64,000 nt of DNA from Anaerolineae bacterium. GTDB lineage: Bacteria > Chloroflexota > Anaerolineae > Aggregatilineales > Phototrophicaceae. Every line of letters begins with the position of its first letter. Within the stretch, counting starts at the first letter, position 1. Below, piece by piece: positions 53,044-62,023 of the stretch. Both the position numbers and the translations under genes were made by a program. The stretch is taken from NCBI GenBank assembly GCA_022843385.1, contig JALHNT010000015.1:87213-151212 (forward strand), written 5' to 3'. The notes beneath the pieces are model-generated. The model ran no database searches, had not been told where the DNA came from, and worked only from the letters and a program-made list of their open reading frames with translations.

Positions 53044-55071
53044 ATGAAAGAAAACTCTTATCGCACTGACGGCATCCAGCGCGGTCTGCTCTCGGAAGAC
53101 CTATTAAAGTTTCGTTGGCTGGATGAGATTGCGCTCTCACCCGATGGGAACCGTGTGGCTTACACGGTTCGCCATCCGCATGGCGAAAGCAACGGGTACA
53201 TCACCCATGTCTACGTCCGGGAGTTGGGGGCCGCCGCGACCGAGCGCCTGACCAGTGGCGTTGTGAGTACGGCCTCGTTAGCCTGGAGCCACGATAGCCT
53301 GCGCCTTGCGTATGCGGTGAGCGTCGGCGAGCATCATGCAGTGCGCGTGTGGTCACAGGTTGATAACAGCACGCAGGAATACCCCATCACGGGGGAACCG
53401 CTGACCGGCCTCGATTGGTCGCCAGATGGGAAGCGCCTGGTTGGGGTACGCTGGACTCCGCTGCGCCATCCTGAAGATCGCTCGGCTGCCCCCGGCATAC
53501 CTGCGCCGACCATCAAGGTCATCCGCCGCCTGCGCTATAAGCAAGATGGCAGCGGTTGGGTACATAACCGCTTTCTGCAAATCTGGACTCTTGACCTGCA
53601 CACCGGGGAACTCAGCCAGCTCACCTACAGTGAATGCGACTATTCGACACCCAAATGGAGCCACGCTGGTGACCGGCTGGCGTTTGTTGGCACTACCCGT
53701 GAGCAAAACATCCCGCTTGGCTACGGGCAGGTCTTCATCATTGACTATCCCGGCGGCGCACCGCAGCCCTTGCTCCCGGATTGGCAAGGCTCGGCTATCA
53801 GCCCGGTATGGGGTGAAGGGGATCGCTCCATCGCTTTTGCAGGGCATAACCTGCCACCACCCGTCAATCGCCGCAATTTCTGGCAGCCCTATCTGGCAGA
53901 TGTCGAAGCGCGGACGGCGCGCAAACTCGGTGAGGACATTGACGAGGAGGTTGGCAACTACGCGGTTGCTGATCAGCGCAAGGGGCTGGCGAACATCACG
54001 CTTAAATGGGCAGCGGGTGACTCGTACATATACTTCCTGTTGACCGAAAAAGGCGCTACTAACCTGTACCGCATTCAGACCAGTGGTCAATACGAGCGGA
54101 TTGTCAGCGGTGCGAGTGTGACCTTTGAGTACAGCCCGGCAGCAGGCGGCAAAGTGGCCTATGGGCAGGCTAACCCGCTGAATCCGGGTGAACTGTTCCT
54201 GTGGATCAACGGCGAAACGCAGCAGCTTTCCGACTTCAATCCCTGGTTGCGCGATCATCGTCTGTCAGCCCCGGAAGAATACTGGTACAGCGGCATCGAT
54301 GGCACCCAAGTCCATGCCTGGTTGGTCAAGCCGGTGGACTTTGTCCCCACGCGCCGCTACCCGACGATTGTTTACGTCCATTGCTCCATGTTCTCGTGGG
54401 ACTTCAACCATGAGTTCCACGTATACGCCAACGCCGGTTTTGTCGTCGCTTACTTCAATCAGCGCGGGACGACCGCGGGCTACGGTCAAGCCTGGACTCA
54501 TGCCAGCGAAGGCGACCAAGGCGGCAAGGATTACGAGGAGATCATGCTGGGCGTTGATGATCTGGTCGCACGTCCCTATGTGGATGCCACCCGACTGGGC
54601 GTGACGGGCGGGAGCTGTGGCGGCTTCATGACGAACTGGATCATCGGACACACCGACCGTTTTGCGGCTGCTGTGACTCAGCGTTCGATCACCAACCAGA
54701 TCAGCTTTTTCGGTACCTCGGACATCGGCCCGGAAGGTACGGAAGGTGAAACTGGCACCAACGCCTGGAAAGACCTCGAAGCGAGTTGGCGGCAATCCCC
54801 GATTGCCTATGCCGCCAATATCCATACACCTCTGCTCATCCTGCACGCGGACCAGGACTACCGCTGTGCGCTCGACCAGGCAGAACAGTTATTTGCCGTC
54901 TTGCGCTGGATGGGTAAGACGGTCGAAATGGTCATTTTTGAAGGGGAAAATCACGGCTTGACCCGTGGGGGGCGACCGGGCAACCGCATTGAACACCAGC
55001 GCCGTATTCTTGGCTGGTTCCAGAAATATCTAGGCACACACGCGGCACGTATTGAAGCCGAGGGGGCATGA
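53044..55071 (+). CDS. S9-family prolyl oligopeptidase/acylaminoacyl peptidase
   Basis: 675 residues. An N-terminal beta-propeller (WSHDSLRLAYAVS, WSPDGKRLVGVRW, WSHAGDRLAFVGT repeats) is followed by an alpha/beta hydrolase domain: nucleophile Ser about 524 in GGSCGGFM, Asp about 603 in HADQDYRC, His about 637 in GENHGL. No signal peptide, so cytosolic. Would cleave short peptides, or release an N-acylated residue from them. It starts nine bases after the previous gene and overlaps the next. Confidence 0.87.
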   Translation: MKENSYRTDGIQRGLLSEDLLKFRWLDEIALSPDGNRVAYTVRHPHGESNGYITHVYVRELGAAATERLTSGVVSTASLAWSHDSLRLAYAVSVGEHHAVRVWSQVDNSTQEYPITGEPLTGLDWSPDGKRLVGVRWTPLRHPEDRSAAPGIPAPTIKVIRRLRYKQDGSGWVHNRFLQIWTLDLHTGELSQLTYSECDYSTPKWSHAGDRLAFVGTTREQNIPLGYGQVFIIDYPGGAPQPLLPDWQGSAISPVWGEGDRSIAFAGHNLPPPVNRRNFWQPYLADVEARTARKLGEDIDEEVGNYAVADQRKGLANITLKWAAGDSYIYFLLTEKGATNLYRIQTSGQYERIVSGASVTFEYSPAAGGKVAYGQANPLNPGELFLWINGETQQLSDFNPWLRDHRLSAPEEYWYSGIDGTQVHAWLVKPVDFVPTRRYPTIVYVHCSMFSWDFNHEFHVYANAGFVVAYFNQRGTTAGYGQAWTHASEGDQGGKDYEEIMLGVDDLVARPYVDATRLGVTGGSCGGFMTNWIIGHTDRFAAAVTQRSITNQISFFGTSDIGPEGTEGETGTNAWKDLEASWRQSPIAYAANIHTPLLILHADQDYRCALDQAEQLFAVLRWMGKTVEMVIFEGENHGLTRGGRPGNRIEHQRRILGWFQKYLGTHAARIEAEGA

Positions 55072-56099
55072 TGAAAGTAGGTCAATTGCACACTCAGCCC
55101 GGCGAGCATGTCTTTGGATACCTCAAGACAGCCGCCTCACGCTCTGGCCTTAGCCCGGATATTCCTGTGCATCTTTTCGCAGGTACACAACCCGGCCCAA
55201 CGATGCTGGTGCAGGGTGCCATTCACGGTGGGGAGATCATCGGCTCGATTGCGATCCTCAACTTCATCCAGAAGCTCGATCCCAAGACGATTCGTGGCAA
55301 TGTGATCGCGGTGCCAGTGGTCAACCGCATCGGTTTTGAACTGGGCGAACGCGGCTCCCGGCTGGATGGTAAAGACATCAGTCGTCTGTTCCCAGGCAAG
55401 AAAAATGGCAGTGTTTCCGACCAGGCGGCCTATGTCTACTTTGAGGAAGTCATCAGGCAGTCCAATGTGATGGTGGATTTCCACGCAGGCGCACGCACCG
55501 CCTATGAGCGTTATGTGTTGTTCAGTGCCGAAGCCGACCCAGGCAATCTGACCGATCTGGAAAAGATGCGGCGCAAGCTGGTGGTCGCCTTCGGGCTGGA
55601 TCAGGCGGCGTTCTTCCCACCTGGCACCTTTGGCAATAATGCCGCCAAGGAAGCCATTGACGGCGCGGGTGTGGCACAGATCACACTCGAATTTGGGGGC
55701 GGCACCGGTTGGTTCAAAAACGGCGCGGATAACGTGCGCGATGCTGAACGCGGAATCTGGAACATCATGAAATCGATGCGGATGATTGATGGCGACTTCG
55801 AGAGCGATGGCCCACTTTGTACCGTTTACAACGCCGGGGTGGTCATCTGGAAGCCGGATGTGGATGGATTATTCGTGCGCCTCAAAGCCTTCCGAGATGA
55901 GCTGGCAGCCGGTGATGTATATGGGCAGCTCCTTGACCCCTACACCGGCGCGGTGCTGGCGGAAATGAAGACGCCCAAAGCCGGGATTGTCATCCCTAGC
56001 GGGCAAGAGTGGCCGACTGTTGGCGCAACCTCGATTGGCATCCTGGGCACGATTGACCGTGTTGAAGATCGCCGCACGACCGATCTGTATGTCTTCTAG
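55068..56099 (+). CDS. M14-family deacylase-like hydrolase (intact metal site)
   Basis: 343 residues. Zinc ligands in MLVQGAIHGGEIIGSIAILN (HxxE) and VMVDFHAGARTAYE. VIAVPVVNRIGFELGERGSR and DGKDISRLFPGK fit the succinylglutamate desuccinylase/aspartoacylase family. The first ATG overlaps the previous stop (ATGATGA). A paralogue of the proteins encoded at 52033 and 56124. The C-terminal part (VRLKAFRDELAAGDVYGQLL) is the usual beta domain. Confidence 0.82.
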   Translation: MMKVGQLHTQPGEHVFGYLKTAASRSGLSPDIPVHLFAGTQPGPTMLVQGAIHGGEIIGSIAILNFIQKLDPKTIRGNVIAVPVVNRIGFELGERGSRLDGKDISRLFPGKKNGSVSDQAAYVYFEEVIRQSNVMVDFHAGARTAYERYVLFSAEADPGNLTDLEKMRRKLVVAFGLDQAAFFPPGTFGNNAAKEAIDGAGVAQITLEFGGGTGWFKNGADNVRDAERGIWNIMKSMRMIDGDFESDGPLCTVYNAGVVIWKPDVDGLFVRLKAFRDELAAGDVYGQLLDPYTGAVLAEMKTPKAGIVIPSGQEWPTVGATSIGILGTIDRVEDRRTTDLYVF

Positions 56100-56123
56100 A
56101 TTGTCATCACTGGAGCATCGACC

Positions 56124-57107
56124 ATGAAGATTGGCACCATTGAAGCTCAACCGGGGACGAAAGCCTATGGCGCATTCAAGTCCGGGGAAACGCATGGGCG
56201 CTTTGATGTGCATATCCCCCTCCATGTGATCGCGGGCGCTACGCCGGGGCCAACCCTGGTCGTTCAGGCGGGTGCCAGCGGTTTGGAGATTGAACCCTCT
56301 CTGATTCTCCCCCAGGTGGCGGCGGAACTTGACCCGGCAAGCGTAACAGGGACGGTCATCATCATCCCACTGATGAATACGTCTGGGTTTGAGTTCGAGC
56401 AGATCACCAGCATTTGGGATGACAAGCACCTCAACCAAATCGGACGTGGCAACGCCTCTGGCACGGTTAGTGAGCAGTTGATCGACCACTACTATCGCAG
56501 CGTCATCGCCCAGGCGGACGCGCTGCTGGACATCCGCTCCGGGTCTCAGTGGAGCTATCATCGCTATGCCGGTGTCTACTCGGCGGGCGCAGTCGAACAA
56601 TCGCAGGCGTTGGCGCTGGCATTGGGACTGCCACAAGTCGTCATGGGACAGCCGGCGGATCACTCGATTGCTTATGAAGCCGCCCGCGATGGAAAAGCCG
56701 TCGTTAGCGCGTTCATCGGCGGTGGGCCGGGTTTGCGCGATTACCGCGAAGAAGACCTGGAACGCATCAAGAATGCGGTATTGAACGCCATGCGCCACCT
56801 GAAGATGCTGGCGGGCGCGCCTGCTTATGAGACCACTTCGGTGCAGGTCATCGAGGCGCACACCGTTCTCAAACCACAGGGTGAGCGTGGGCTGACCTTC
56901 ATAGATACCAGCAAACGTGGCTTACAGCTCCAGGCAGGCGAAGAAGTGGGTTACGTCCGTCATCCCTTTACGGGCGAGGTGGTGCAGCGGATCACTGCAC
57001 CGCGCGAGGGCGTGATGGTCCACGCGGGCGTTTCCTGGCCTCTCGTCCCGGAAGACCAAGTGCTGGCGATTCTGGGCGATCTAAAAGCTGTTGTGACGAT
57101 ACCTTAG
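56124..57107 (+). CDS. M14-like protein lacking zinc histidines
   Basis: 327 residues, paralogous to the preceding gene product along its length. Where the neighbour has AIHGGE this protein has AGASGLE (His to Ser), and where it has DFHAGA this has DIRSGS (His to Arg). Both zinc histidines are gone while the frame is intact, so the protein is selected but probably not a zinc hydrolase. It could be a regulatory or structural partner of the active paralogue. Confidence 0.75.
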   Translation: MKIGTIEAQPGTKAYGAFKSGETHGRFDVHIPLHVIAGATPGPTLVVQAGASGLEIEPSLILPQVAAELDPASVTGTVIIIPLMNTSGFEFEQITSIWDDKHLNQIGRGNASGTVSEQLIDHYYRSVIAQADALLDIRSGSQWSYHRYAGVYSAGAVEQSQALALALGLPQVVMGQPADHSIAYEAARDGKAVVSAFIGGGPGLRDYREEDLERIKNAVLNAMRHLKMLAGAPAYETTSVQVIEAHTVLKPQGERGLTFIDTSKRGLQLQAGEEVGYVRHPFTGEVVQRITAPREGVMVHAGVSWPLVPEDQVLAILGDLKAVVTIP

Positions 57108-57151
57108 CGACTGAATAGGACTCATCTTTTGCAAAGGAGCAGAATGAACTC

Positions 57152-58306
57152 ATGTTGACCCACAACTCACTCAAGCGCGATGTGGCCCGGCGCATCGAAC
57201 GTATTCAAGCGATGATGAAAGAGAAAGAGGTTAATGCTCTCGTGATCGTCGGGCAGGCCCAACCGGGGGGTATCGGCGCTATCCGCTATATCACCCATGC
57301 CCACATCTGGGGCGGAGCCGCTTATGCCATTCTGGGTGTCGACGATCCACACCCCTGGCTTCAGGTCTGGAGTTCGTACCAGGGCATCTGGAGCCGGAAT
57401 GAGACAACCACGCTACCGGAGCGAGTCGAATCGCCGGATGACATCGTGGCGCGCACCAGCAGCCTTGCCAAAGAATACGTGGGTGCCAATAAGCGCATTG
57501 GCATGGTCAACATGAACAAGTTGATGAGCATTGGCGAGTACGGCAAGTTCGTTAAGGCATTCGAAGGGTATGAACTGGTCGAGGTCAGCGTCGCCTATGA
57601 CGCCATCCGCCAGATCAAGACACCCTTCGAGCTAGAAGCCATCCAGCAAAACGGGTCTATCCTGAATGCGGCGATGGACGTATTCCGCATGAATGCCGAA
57701 GTCGGTGCGCGTTACTGGGATGTCTGCGCGGATGTTGAAGGCTATATCAAGTCCTTCGGTGGCTTTTGGGGACGCACCAAAGTATCGCTCGATCTCTCGC
57801 CGTATACAGTCCCAACCCATAAAGACCTGCGGATGGCTGAAGACGACATCATGAATTTTGAAATCGTCTATGAATCGCCTTGGGGTTACTGGCTAGAGAT
57901 GACGACGGTCTTTTCGTTCAAACCGCTCCCACCCAATGTTCAAGCGATGTATGAGGGTTATCTGTTGGCGGTGGAAAATTCATCGGCTGCGGCCCGGACT
58001 GGCAACACCTTCCGCATGATTTCAGATGCTAATGACAAGACTCTGCGCGACCTGGGTTTTCCAGTCGCGGGCAAACACACACCGGATTGCCACAGCACCG
58101 GGCTGGATGGTAGCGATGGCCCCAGCACAATGAGTTCACCTGATTTTGTGTTGAAATCTAACATGGTGCTCTCGTTCCATCCGGGCACAATTCTCGAGAA
58201 TGATCGTGGTTTCCTGATTTCCGATAATTTCCTGGTGACGCCGGAAGGCGCTGTACGGCTTTCACCGCACAGCGCAAGCCGTTACTACATGCGGTTGGAC
58301 TCGTAG
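57152..58306 (+). CDS. M24-family creatinase-like hydrolase with altered metal ligands
   Basis: 384 residues with the N-terminal creatinase domain and pita-bread C-terminal domain of the M24 family. The five metal ligands of aminopeptidase P (D, D, H, E, E) read here E (MNFEIVYE), E (GYWLEMT), H (HSTGLDG), H (SFHPG), S (FLISDN). Creatinase also lacks the metal set and hydrolyses without metal. So this is likely a metal-free amidohydrolase-type enzyme or an inactive one, not a normal Xaa-Pro peptidase. Confidence 0.75.
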   Translation: MLTHNSLKRDVARRIERIQAMMKEKEVNALVIVGQAQPGGIGAIRYITHAHIWGGAAYAILGVDDPHPWLQVWSSYQGIWSRNETTTLPERVESPDDIVARTSSLAKEYVGANKRIGMVNMNKLMSIGEYGKFVKAFEGYELVEVSVAYDAIRQIKTPFELEAIQQNGSILNAAMDVFRMNAEVGARYWDVCADVEGYIKSFGGFWGRTKVSLDLSPYTVPTHKDLRMAEDDIMNFEIVYESPWGYWLEMTTVFSFKPLPPNVQAMYEGYLLAVENSSAAARTGNTFRMISDANDKTLRDLGFPVAGKHTPDCHSTGLDGSDGPSTMSSPDFVLKSNMVLSFHPGTILENDRGFLISDNFLVTPEGAVRLSPHSASRYYMRLDS

Positions 58307-58423
58307 AGGCGCGTTATCCATTGGTGACCGGGCAGAGAAGCACTCGCGCGCAAACGTGGTAGTTTGGCGAGTGATCCTCCACTTGGACAACAAAACAGAT
58401 CACACAGTCCCTTGGAGGAGGTG

Positions 58424-58444
58424 ATGCCTATGCCAAAAGTATAA
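58424..58444 (+). other. Six-codon mini-ORF behind a strong Shine-Dalgarno
   Basis: TTGGAGGAGGTG is an unusually good ribosome site and is followed at once by ATG CCT ATG CCA AAA GTA TAA (MPMPKV, then stop). TATAAT overlaps its end (58440-58445), about 51 bases ahead of the substrate-binding-protein gene. It may be a leader peptide or chance. Confidence 0.35.
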
Positions 58445-58496
58445 TGGATAGGTAGGGTTTTCCTAGATAGCCGCGTTAACACCTGGAGCTTGAGAC

Positions 58497-60083
58497 ATGA
58501 ACGTTAAGCCTCGATCCCGTTCCGTTGTAGTCCTTTATTTGCTGATGTTTACCTTCGCCCTGACCCTGCAACCGCTGTGGGCGCAGGATGAAGTCACCGA
58601 ATTTGTGTTTGCCCATTCAGGGCCAATCCGCACCATGGATGCGCCGGTTACCTGGTTCAGCTCCACGCACTGGCTGACCAACGGCTTGTATGATTGCCTG
58701 ATCTGGCGCGCCGCAGATGGTAACGGTTATGTAGGGCAGTCCGCCGAACGATGGGAAAACATCGATGACCTGACCTGGCGCTTCTATCTCCGTGAGGGGT
58801 TGACCTTCCAGAATGGCGAAGTGCTGGATGCTGAAGCGGTCAAATGGAACATTGACCGCGTCCGCACGCGCGAAGATTTTCTGGTGTACCCGCAGTGGCA
58901 GTTCGTTGCCGATGTGATCGTGGTCGATCCGCTGACCGTGGAGATCAAGACCGTTAATCCACATCCCTACTTCGAGTACGATGTCAGCTTTAACGGTTGC
59001 CAACTGCTGCCGCCGGATTATATGAATGAAGTGGGTGAAGAAGCCTTTGCGCGCGCCCCTATTGGATCTGGTCCGTTCCGCTTGGTCGAGTTCACCGAGA
59101 GCGATCGCTATGTCTTCGAGGCGTGGGATGGCTATTGGGCAGGTCCGCCAGCGGTTGATCGCGTGATTTATCAAGTGATCCCGGAGCAATCTGCTCAGGT
59201 CGCAGCGCTGCTCGCTGGTCAGGTTGATATGGTCCCGGCAGTGCCATCACCCGACCGCGAGTTGGTCAGCGGGACTGAGGGGCTGTCACTATTGACTGAA
59301 ACATCAAACCGTATGACTTCGCTCTACCTGCGTGTTGAGACCGAAACAGGTGCGGTCGCTGAAACCTATCCAGATTACGTGCCTGCCACACTTGACAATA
59401 ATGTGCGCCTCGCTATCAGCCATGCACTCGATCGCGATTTGCTGGCAGAAGTGCAGGGTTCGGCACATGCACGACTTGCCCGTGTATGTGACTACTACCC
59501 GGAAGGCGCAGTTGGGGACCTCGCAGATCCGGAGTTCATCAGCTCCTGGTACAACCCGGATTTGTCACGCAGCCTGCTTGCTGAAGCTGGTTTTGCCGAA
59601 GGTGCTGGTCCCACGATTTACATCGATGCCCCAACCTTCCAGTTCGGAAATGAGCGCGAGGTAGCAGAGATCGCTGCGGCGATGCTCGAAGAAGTCGGGT
59701 TCAATGTCGAACTCAATGTGCTCGATACTTCCGCGTACTCTGAACAAATCGTCTCCGGCGGAAACAACCGTGACGTGATGATGACCACGCTCGGTTGCGC
59801 GCCATCCTTGGTTCCAACATTCTATCGCTGCGATTGGGTGCAGGCGAACTACAATGTTTGCGTCAATGAGTGGGATGCCTTGGGTGGCGAAATCCTGCAA
59901 ACCGTTGATCCGACCTCACGCTTGACGCTATGGGAACAGTGGTGGGAGACGTACCTCGACTATGCCCAGACGGTTACGCTTTATGAGATCGACAGTGTGA
60001 TCGGATTTAACTCTGCTGAGTTCGAGTGGACGCCGCGTAAAGATGGTTGGTTCACCTTCCGCGACCTGCGTCCAGCTTCGTAA
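58497..60083 (+). CDS. ABC transporter substrate-binding protein, peptide family (SBP_bac_5)
   Basis: 528 residues. A basic start and hydrophobic signal sequence (SVVVLYLLMFTFALTLQPLW, cleavage likely after AQ) lead into a family-5 solute-binding protein: GLTFQNGEVLDAEAVKWNID, PLTVEIKTVNP, GSGPFRLVEFTESDRYVFEA, DNNVRLAISHALDRDLL. It has no lipobox Cys. Binds oligopeptides or related amides outside the cell and hands them to the permeases encoded next. Confidence 0.87.
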   Translation: MNVKPRSRSVVVLYLLMFTFALTLQPLWAQDEVTEFVFAHSGPIRTMDAPVTWFSSTHWLTNGLYDCLIWRAADGNGYVGQSAERWENIDDLTWRFYLREGLTFQNGEVLDAEAVKWNIDRVRTREDFLVYPQWQFVADVIVVDPLTVEIKTVNPHPYFEYDVSFNGCQLLPPDYMNEVGEEAFARAPIGSGPFRLVEFTESDRYVFEAWDGYWAGPPAVDRVIYQVIPEQSAQVAALLAGQVDMVPAVPSPDRELVSGTEGLSLLTETSNRMTSLYLRVETETGAVAETYPDYVPATLDNNVRLAISHALDRDLLAEVQGSAHARLARVCDYYPEGAVGDLADPEFISSWYNPDLSRSLLAEAGFAEGAGPTIYIDAPTFQFGNEREVAEIAAAMLEEVGFNVELNVLDTSAYSEQIVSGGNNRDVMMTTLGCAPSLVPTFYRCDWVQANYNVCVNEWDALGGEILQTVDPTSRLTLWEQWWETYLDYAQTVTLYEIDSVIGFNSAEFEWTPRKDGWFTFRDLRPAS

Positions 60084-60115
60084 AGGCTTGTGCCAAGCCA
60101 TCTCTTAATGGAAGT

Positions 60116-60141
60116 TAGGGGCGCAATGCACTGCGCCCCTA
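60116..60141 (+). terminator. Perfect 10-bp hairpin between binding protein and permeases
   Basis: TAGGGGCGCA (60116-60125) and TGCGCCCCTA (60132-60141) pair fully around ATGCAC. It lies 33 bases after the binding-protein stop and 22 before the first permease. As in many such operons it could stabilise the upstream mRNA or lower read-through into the permease genes. TAGGGGC...GCCCCTA palindromes are frequent in Chloroflexota intergenic DNA. Confidence 0.6.
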
Positions 60142-60163
60142 CCTATCACCTACAGGATTTGCG

Positions 60164-61081
60164 ATGCAAGGGTTGATCGGAAGACGCTTGATTCATATGG
60201 CGATCACGCTGTTCTTTGTATCGCTCTTTGTCTTCTTCATGGTGAGGCTGCGCGGCGATCCTATCTCTGTCATGGCACCGCCGACCTTTAGTGAAGAACA
60301 GATTGCGAATCTTCGTACAGCATGGGGCTTTGACCGTCCCCTGGTCGAACAATATGTTGTCTTCATCACGCGTGCCGTAACGGGTGATTTCGGGCAATCT
60401 ATTCAGGCACGTCGCCCGGCAATGGAACTTGTCCTGGAACGCCTTGGCAATACCTGGTTGCTCGCCACCGCTGCTGCACTGCTTGGCGTGGTGATTGCAC
60501 TGCCGCTCGGCATCCTGTCGGCAGTACGGCGCAACAGCCTGATTGACCTTGTGAGTTCGGCGTTCGCTTCGGTGGGCAACGCGATGCCCAACTTCTGGCT
60601 GGGTTTGATGTTGATTATCATCTTTTCCGTCAATCTGCGCATCCTGCCTGCTTTCGGCGCACTCGAACCCGCTGCTATCATTATGCCTGCGGTCACACTC
60701 GCTGTCGGTACTGCTGCAAGACTTTCGCGCATGACCCGTTCGGCAATCCTCGAAATTCTCAGTCAGGATTACATTCGCACTGCCTACAGCAAGGGCGTTT
60801 CGCAGCGCGTTGTCCTCTATCGACATGCTCTTCGCAACGCGCTGATCCCGATTGTAACGGTGTTTGGCTTACAATTGGGCTGGTTGCTGGGCGGCTCTGT
60901 GATCGTCGAAAGCGTCTTCTCGTGGCCCGGGCTGGGGCGTCTGATGATCGAGTCGATTAATGTGCGCGACATCACGGTTGTTCAGGCGGGGCTGCTGTGG
61001 TTCTCGCTCTCTTTCTTGATCATTAACTTCGTGATCGACCTCTTGTATGTGTACCTCGATCCACGCATCCATTACCGATAG
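60164..61081 (+). CDS. ABC transporter permease, DppB/OppB type
   Basis: 305 residues with about six membrane segments. The typical DppB start (QGLIGRRLIHMAITLFFVSL, RLRGDPISVMAPP) and EAA-loop (SQDYIRTAYSKGVSQRVVLY RHALRNA) are present. Forms the channel with the DppC-type protein in the cytoplasmic membrane. Confidence 0.88.
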   Translation: MQGLIGRRLIHMAITLFFVSLFVFFMVRLRGDPISVMAPPTFSEEQIANLRTAWGFDRPLVEQYVVFITRAVTGDFGQSIQARRPAMELVLERLGNTWLLATAAALLGVVIALPLGILSAVRRNSLIDLVSSAFASVGNAMPNFWLGLMLIIIFSVNLRILPAFGALEPAAIIMPAVTLAVGTAARLSRMTRSAILEILSQDYIRTAYSKGVSQRVVLYRHALRNALIPIVTVFGLQLGWLLGGSVIVESVFSWPGLGRLMIESINVRDITVVQAGLLWFSLSFLIINFVIDLLYVYLDPRIHYR

Positions 61082-61093
61082 CGAGCAAATGCC

Positions 61094-62023
61094 GTGACTG
61101 CATACGCCAAAAATGAGTTGGATCCAAGCCGTGTCGCCCGCCTTGTGGACGTGAAACCTCAGCAGTCACGTTTGCTTGCCTTCTGGTCGCTGCTGCGGCG
61201 CAGCCCCGTTGGCATGATTGGCTTCATCATCGTAGTGATCGTCTTTTCCCTCGCTCTCTTTGGCGCGTTCATCACACCCCACAGCGCAATGGAAAACAAT
61301 CTACGCGCCCGCTATATGCCACCCGGCTTCTCCAATGACAAGGGTGTGTACACGCTTGGGACGGATCAACTGGGTCGCGATATATTCAGCCGTATCATCG
61401 TTGGAAGCAGTGTTTCGGTGCTGGTTGGCGTGGTCTCGGTACTCATCGCAGGAACGATCGGCGTACTTGTCGGGCTGGTGTCTGGTTTCTTTGGTGGATG
61501 GGTCGATAATCTGCTAATGCGCATCGCCGATGGCTTGCTCAGTATTCCGTTCATCGTCCTGGTTGTGGCGATTTCCGGCGTCCTCAGTGCAGGCTTGGGT
61601 ACGCTGATTCTGATTCTCGGTCTGACAGGTTGGGTGACATATGCCCGTGTGATACGGGGCGAGGTACTCAAAGCGCGGGAGATGGAGTACATCGTCGCCG
61701 CCTACGCTATTGGCCAGAGCCGCTTCAACATTATCTTCCGACACATCCTGCCCAACGTAATCTCCAGCGGCATCATCCTGGCGGCTTCCCAGGTTGGCGT
61801 TGCTATCCTTGCTGAGTCGTCTCTGAGCTTTCTGGGGCTGGGCGTCAAACCGCCGACTGTAACCTGGGGCTTGATGCTGGCGGATGGGCGACAGTACATC
61901 AACAGCGCCTGGTGGATGACAACCTTCCCAGGCATCGCGATCACCATCACAGTTCTTGGTGTCACCTTCCTGGGGGATTGGATGCGTGATGTCCTGGACC
62001 CTAATGTCCGCGGGAGAAACTGA
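61094..62023 (+). CDS. ABC transporter permease, DppC/OppC type
   Basis: 309 residues from the GTG at 61094. The N-terminal cytosolic piece precedes six membrane segments. TLGTDQLGRDIFSRIIVGSS is the hallmark DppC stretch, and REMEYIVAAYAIGQSRFNII is the EAA-loop. Adjacent to the DppB-type gene; both would pair with the ATPase that begins at the window's right edge. Confidence 0.88.
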   Translation: MTAYAKNELDPSRVARLVDVKPQQSRLLAFWSLLRRSPVGMIGFIIVVIVFSLALFGAFITPHSAMENNLRARYMPPGFSNDKGVYTLGTDQLGRDIFSRIIVGSSVSVLVGVVSVLIAGTIGVLVGLVSGFFGGWVDNLLMRIADGLLSIPFIVLVVAISGVLSAGLGTLILILGLTGWVTYARVIRGEVLKAREMEYIVAAYAIGQSRFNIIFRHILPNVISSGIILAASQVGVAILAESSLSFLGLGVKPPTVTWGLMLADGRQYINSAWWMTTFPGIAITITVLGVTFLGDWMRDVLDPNVRGRN

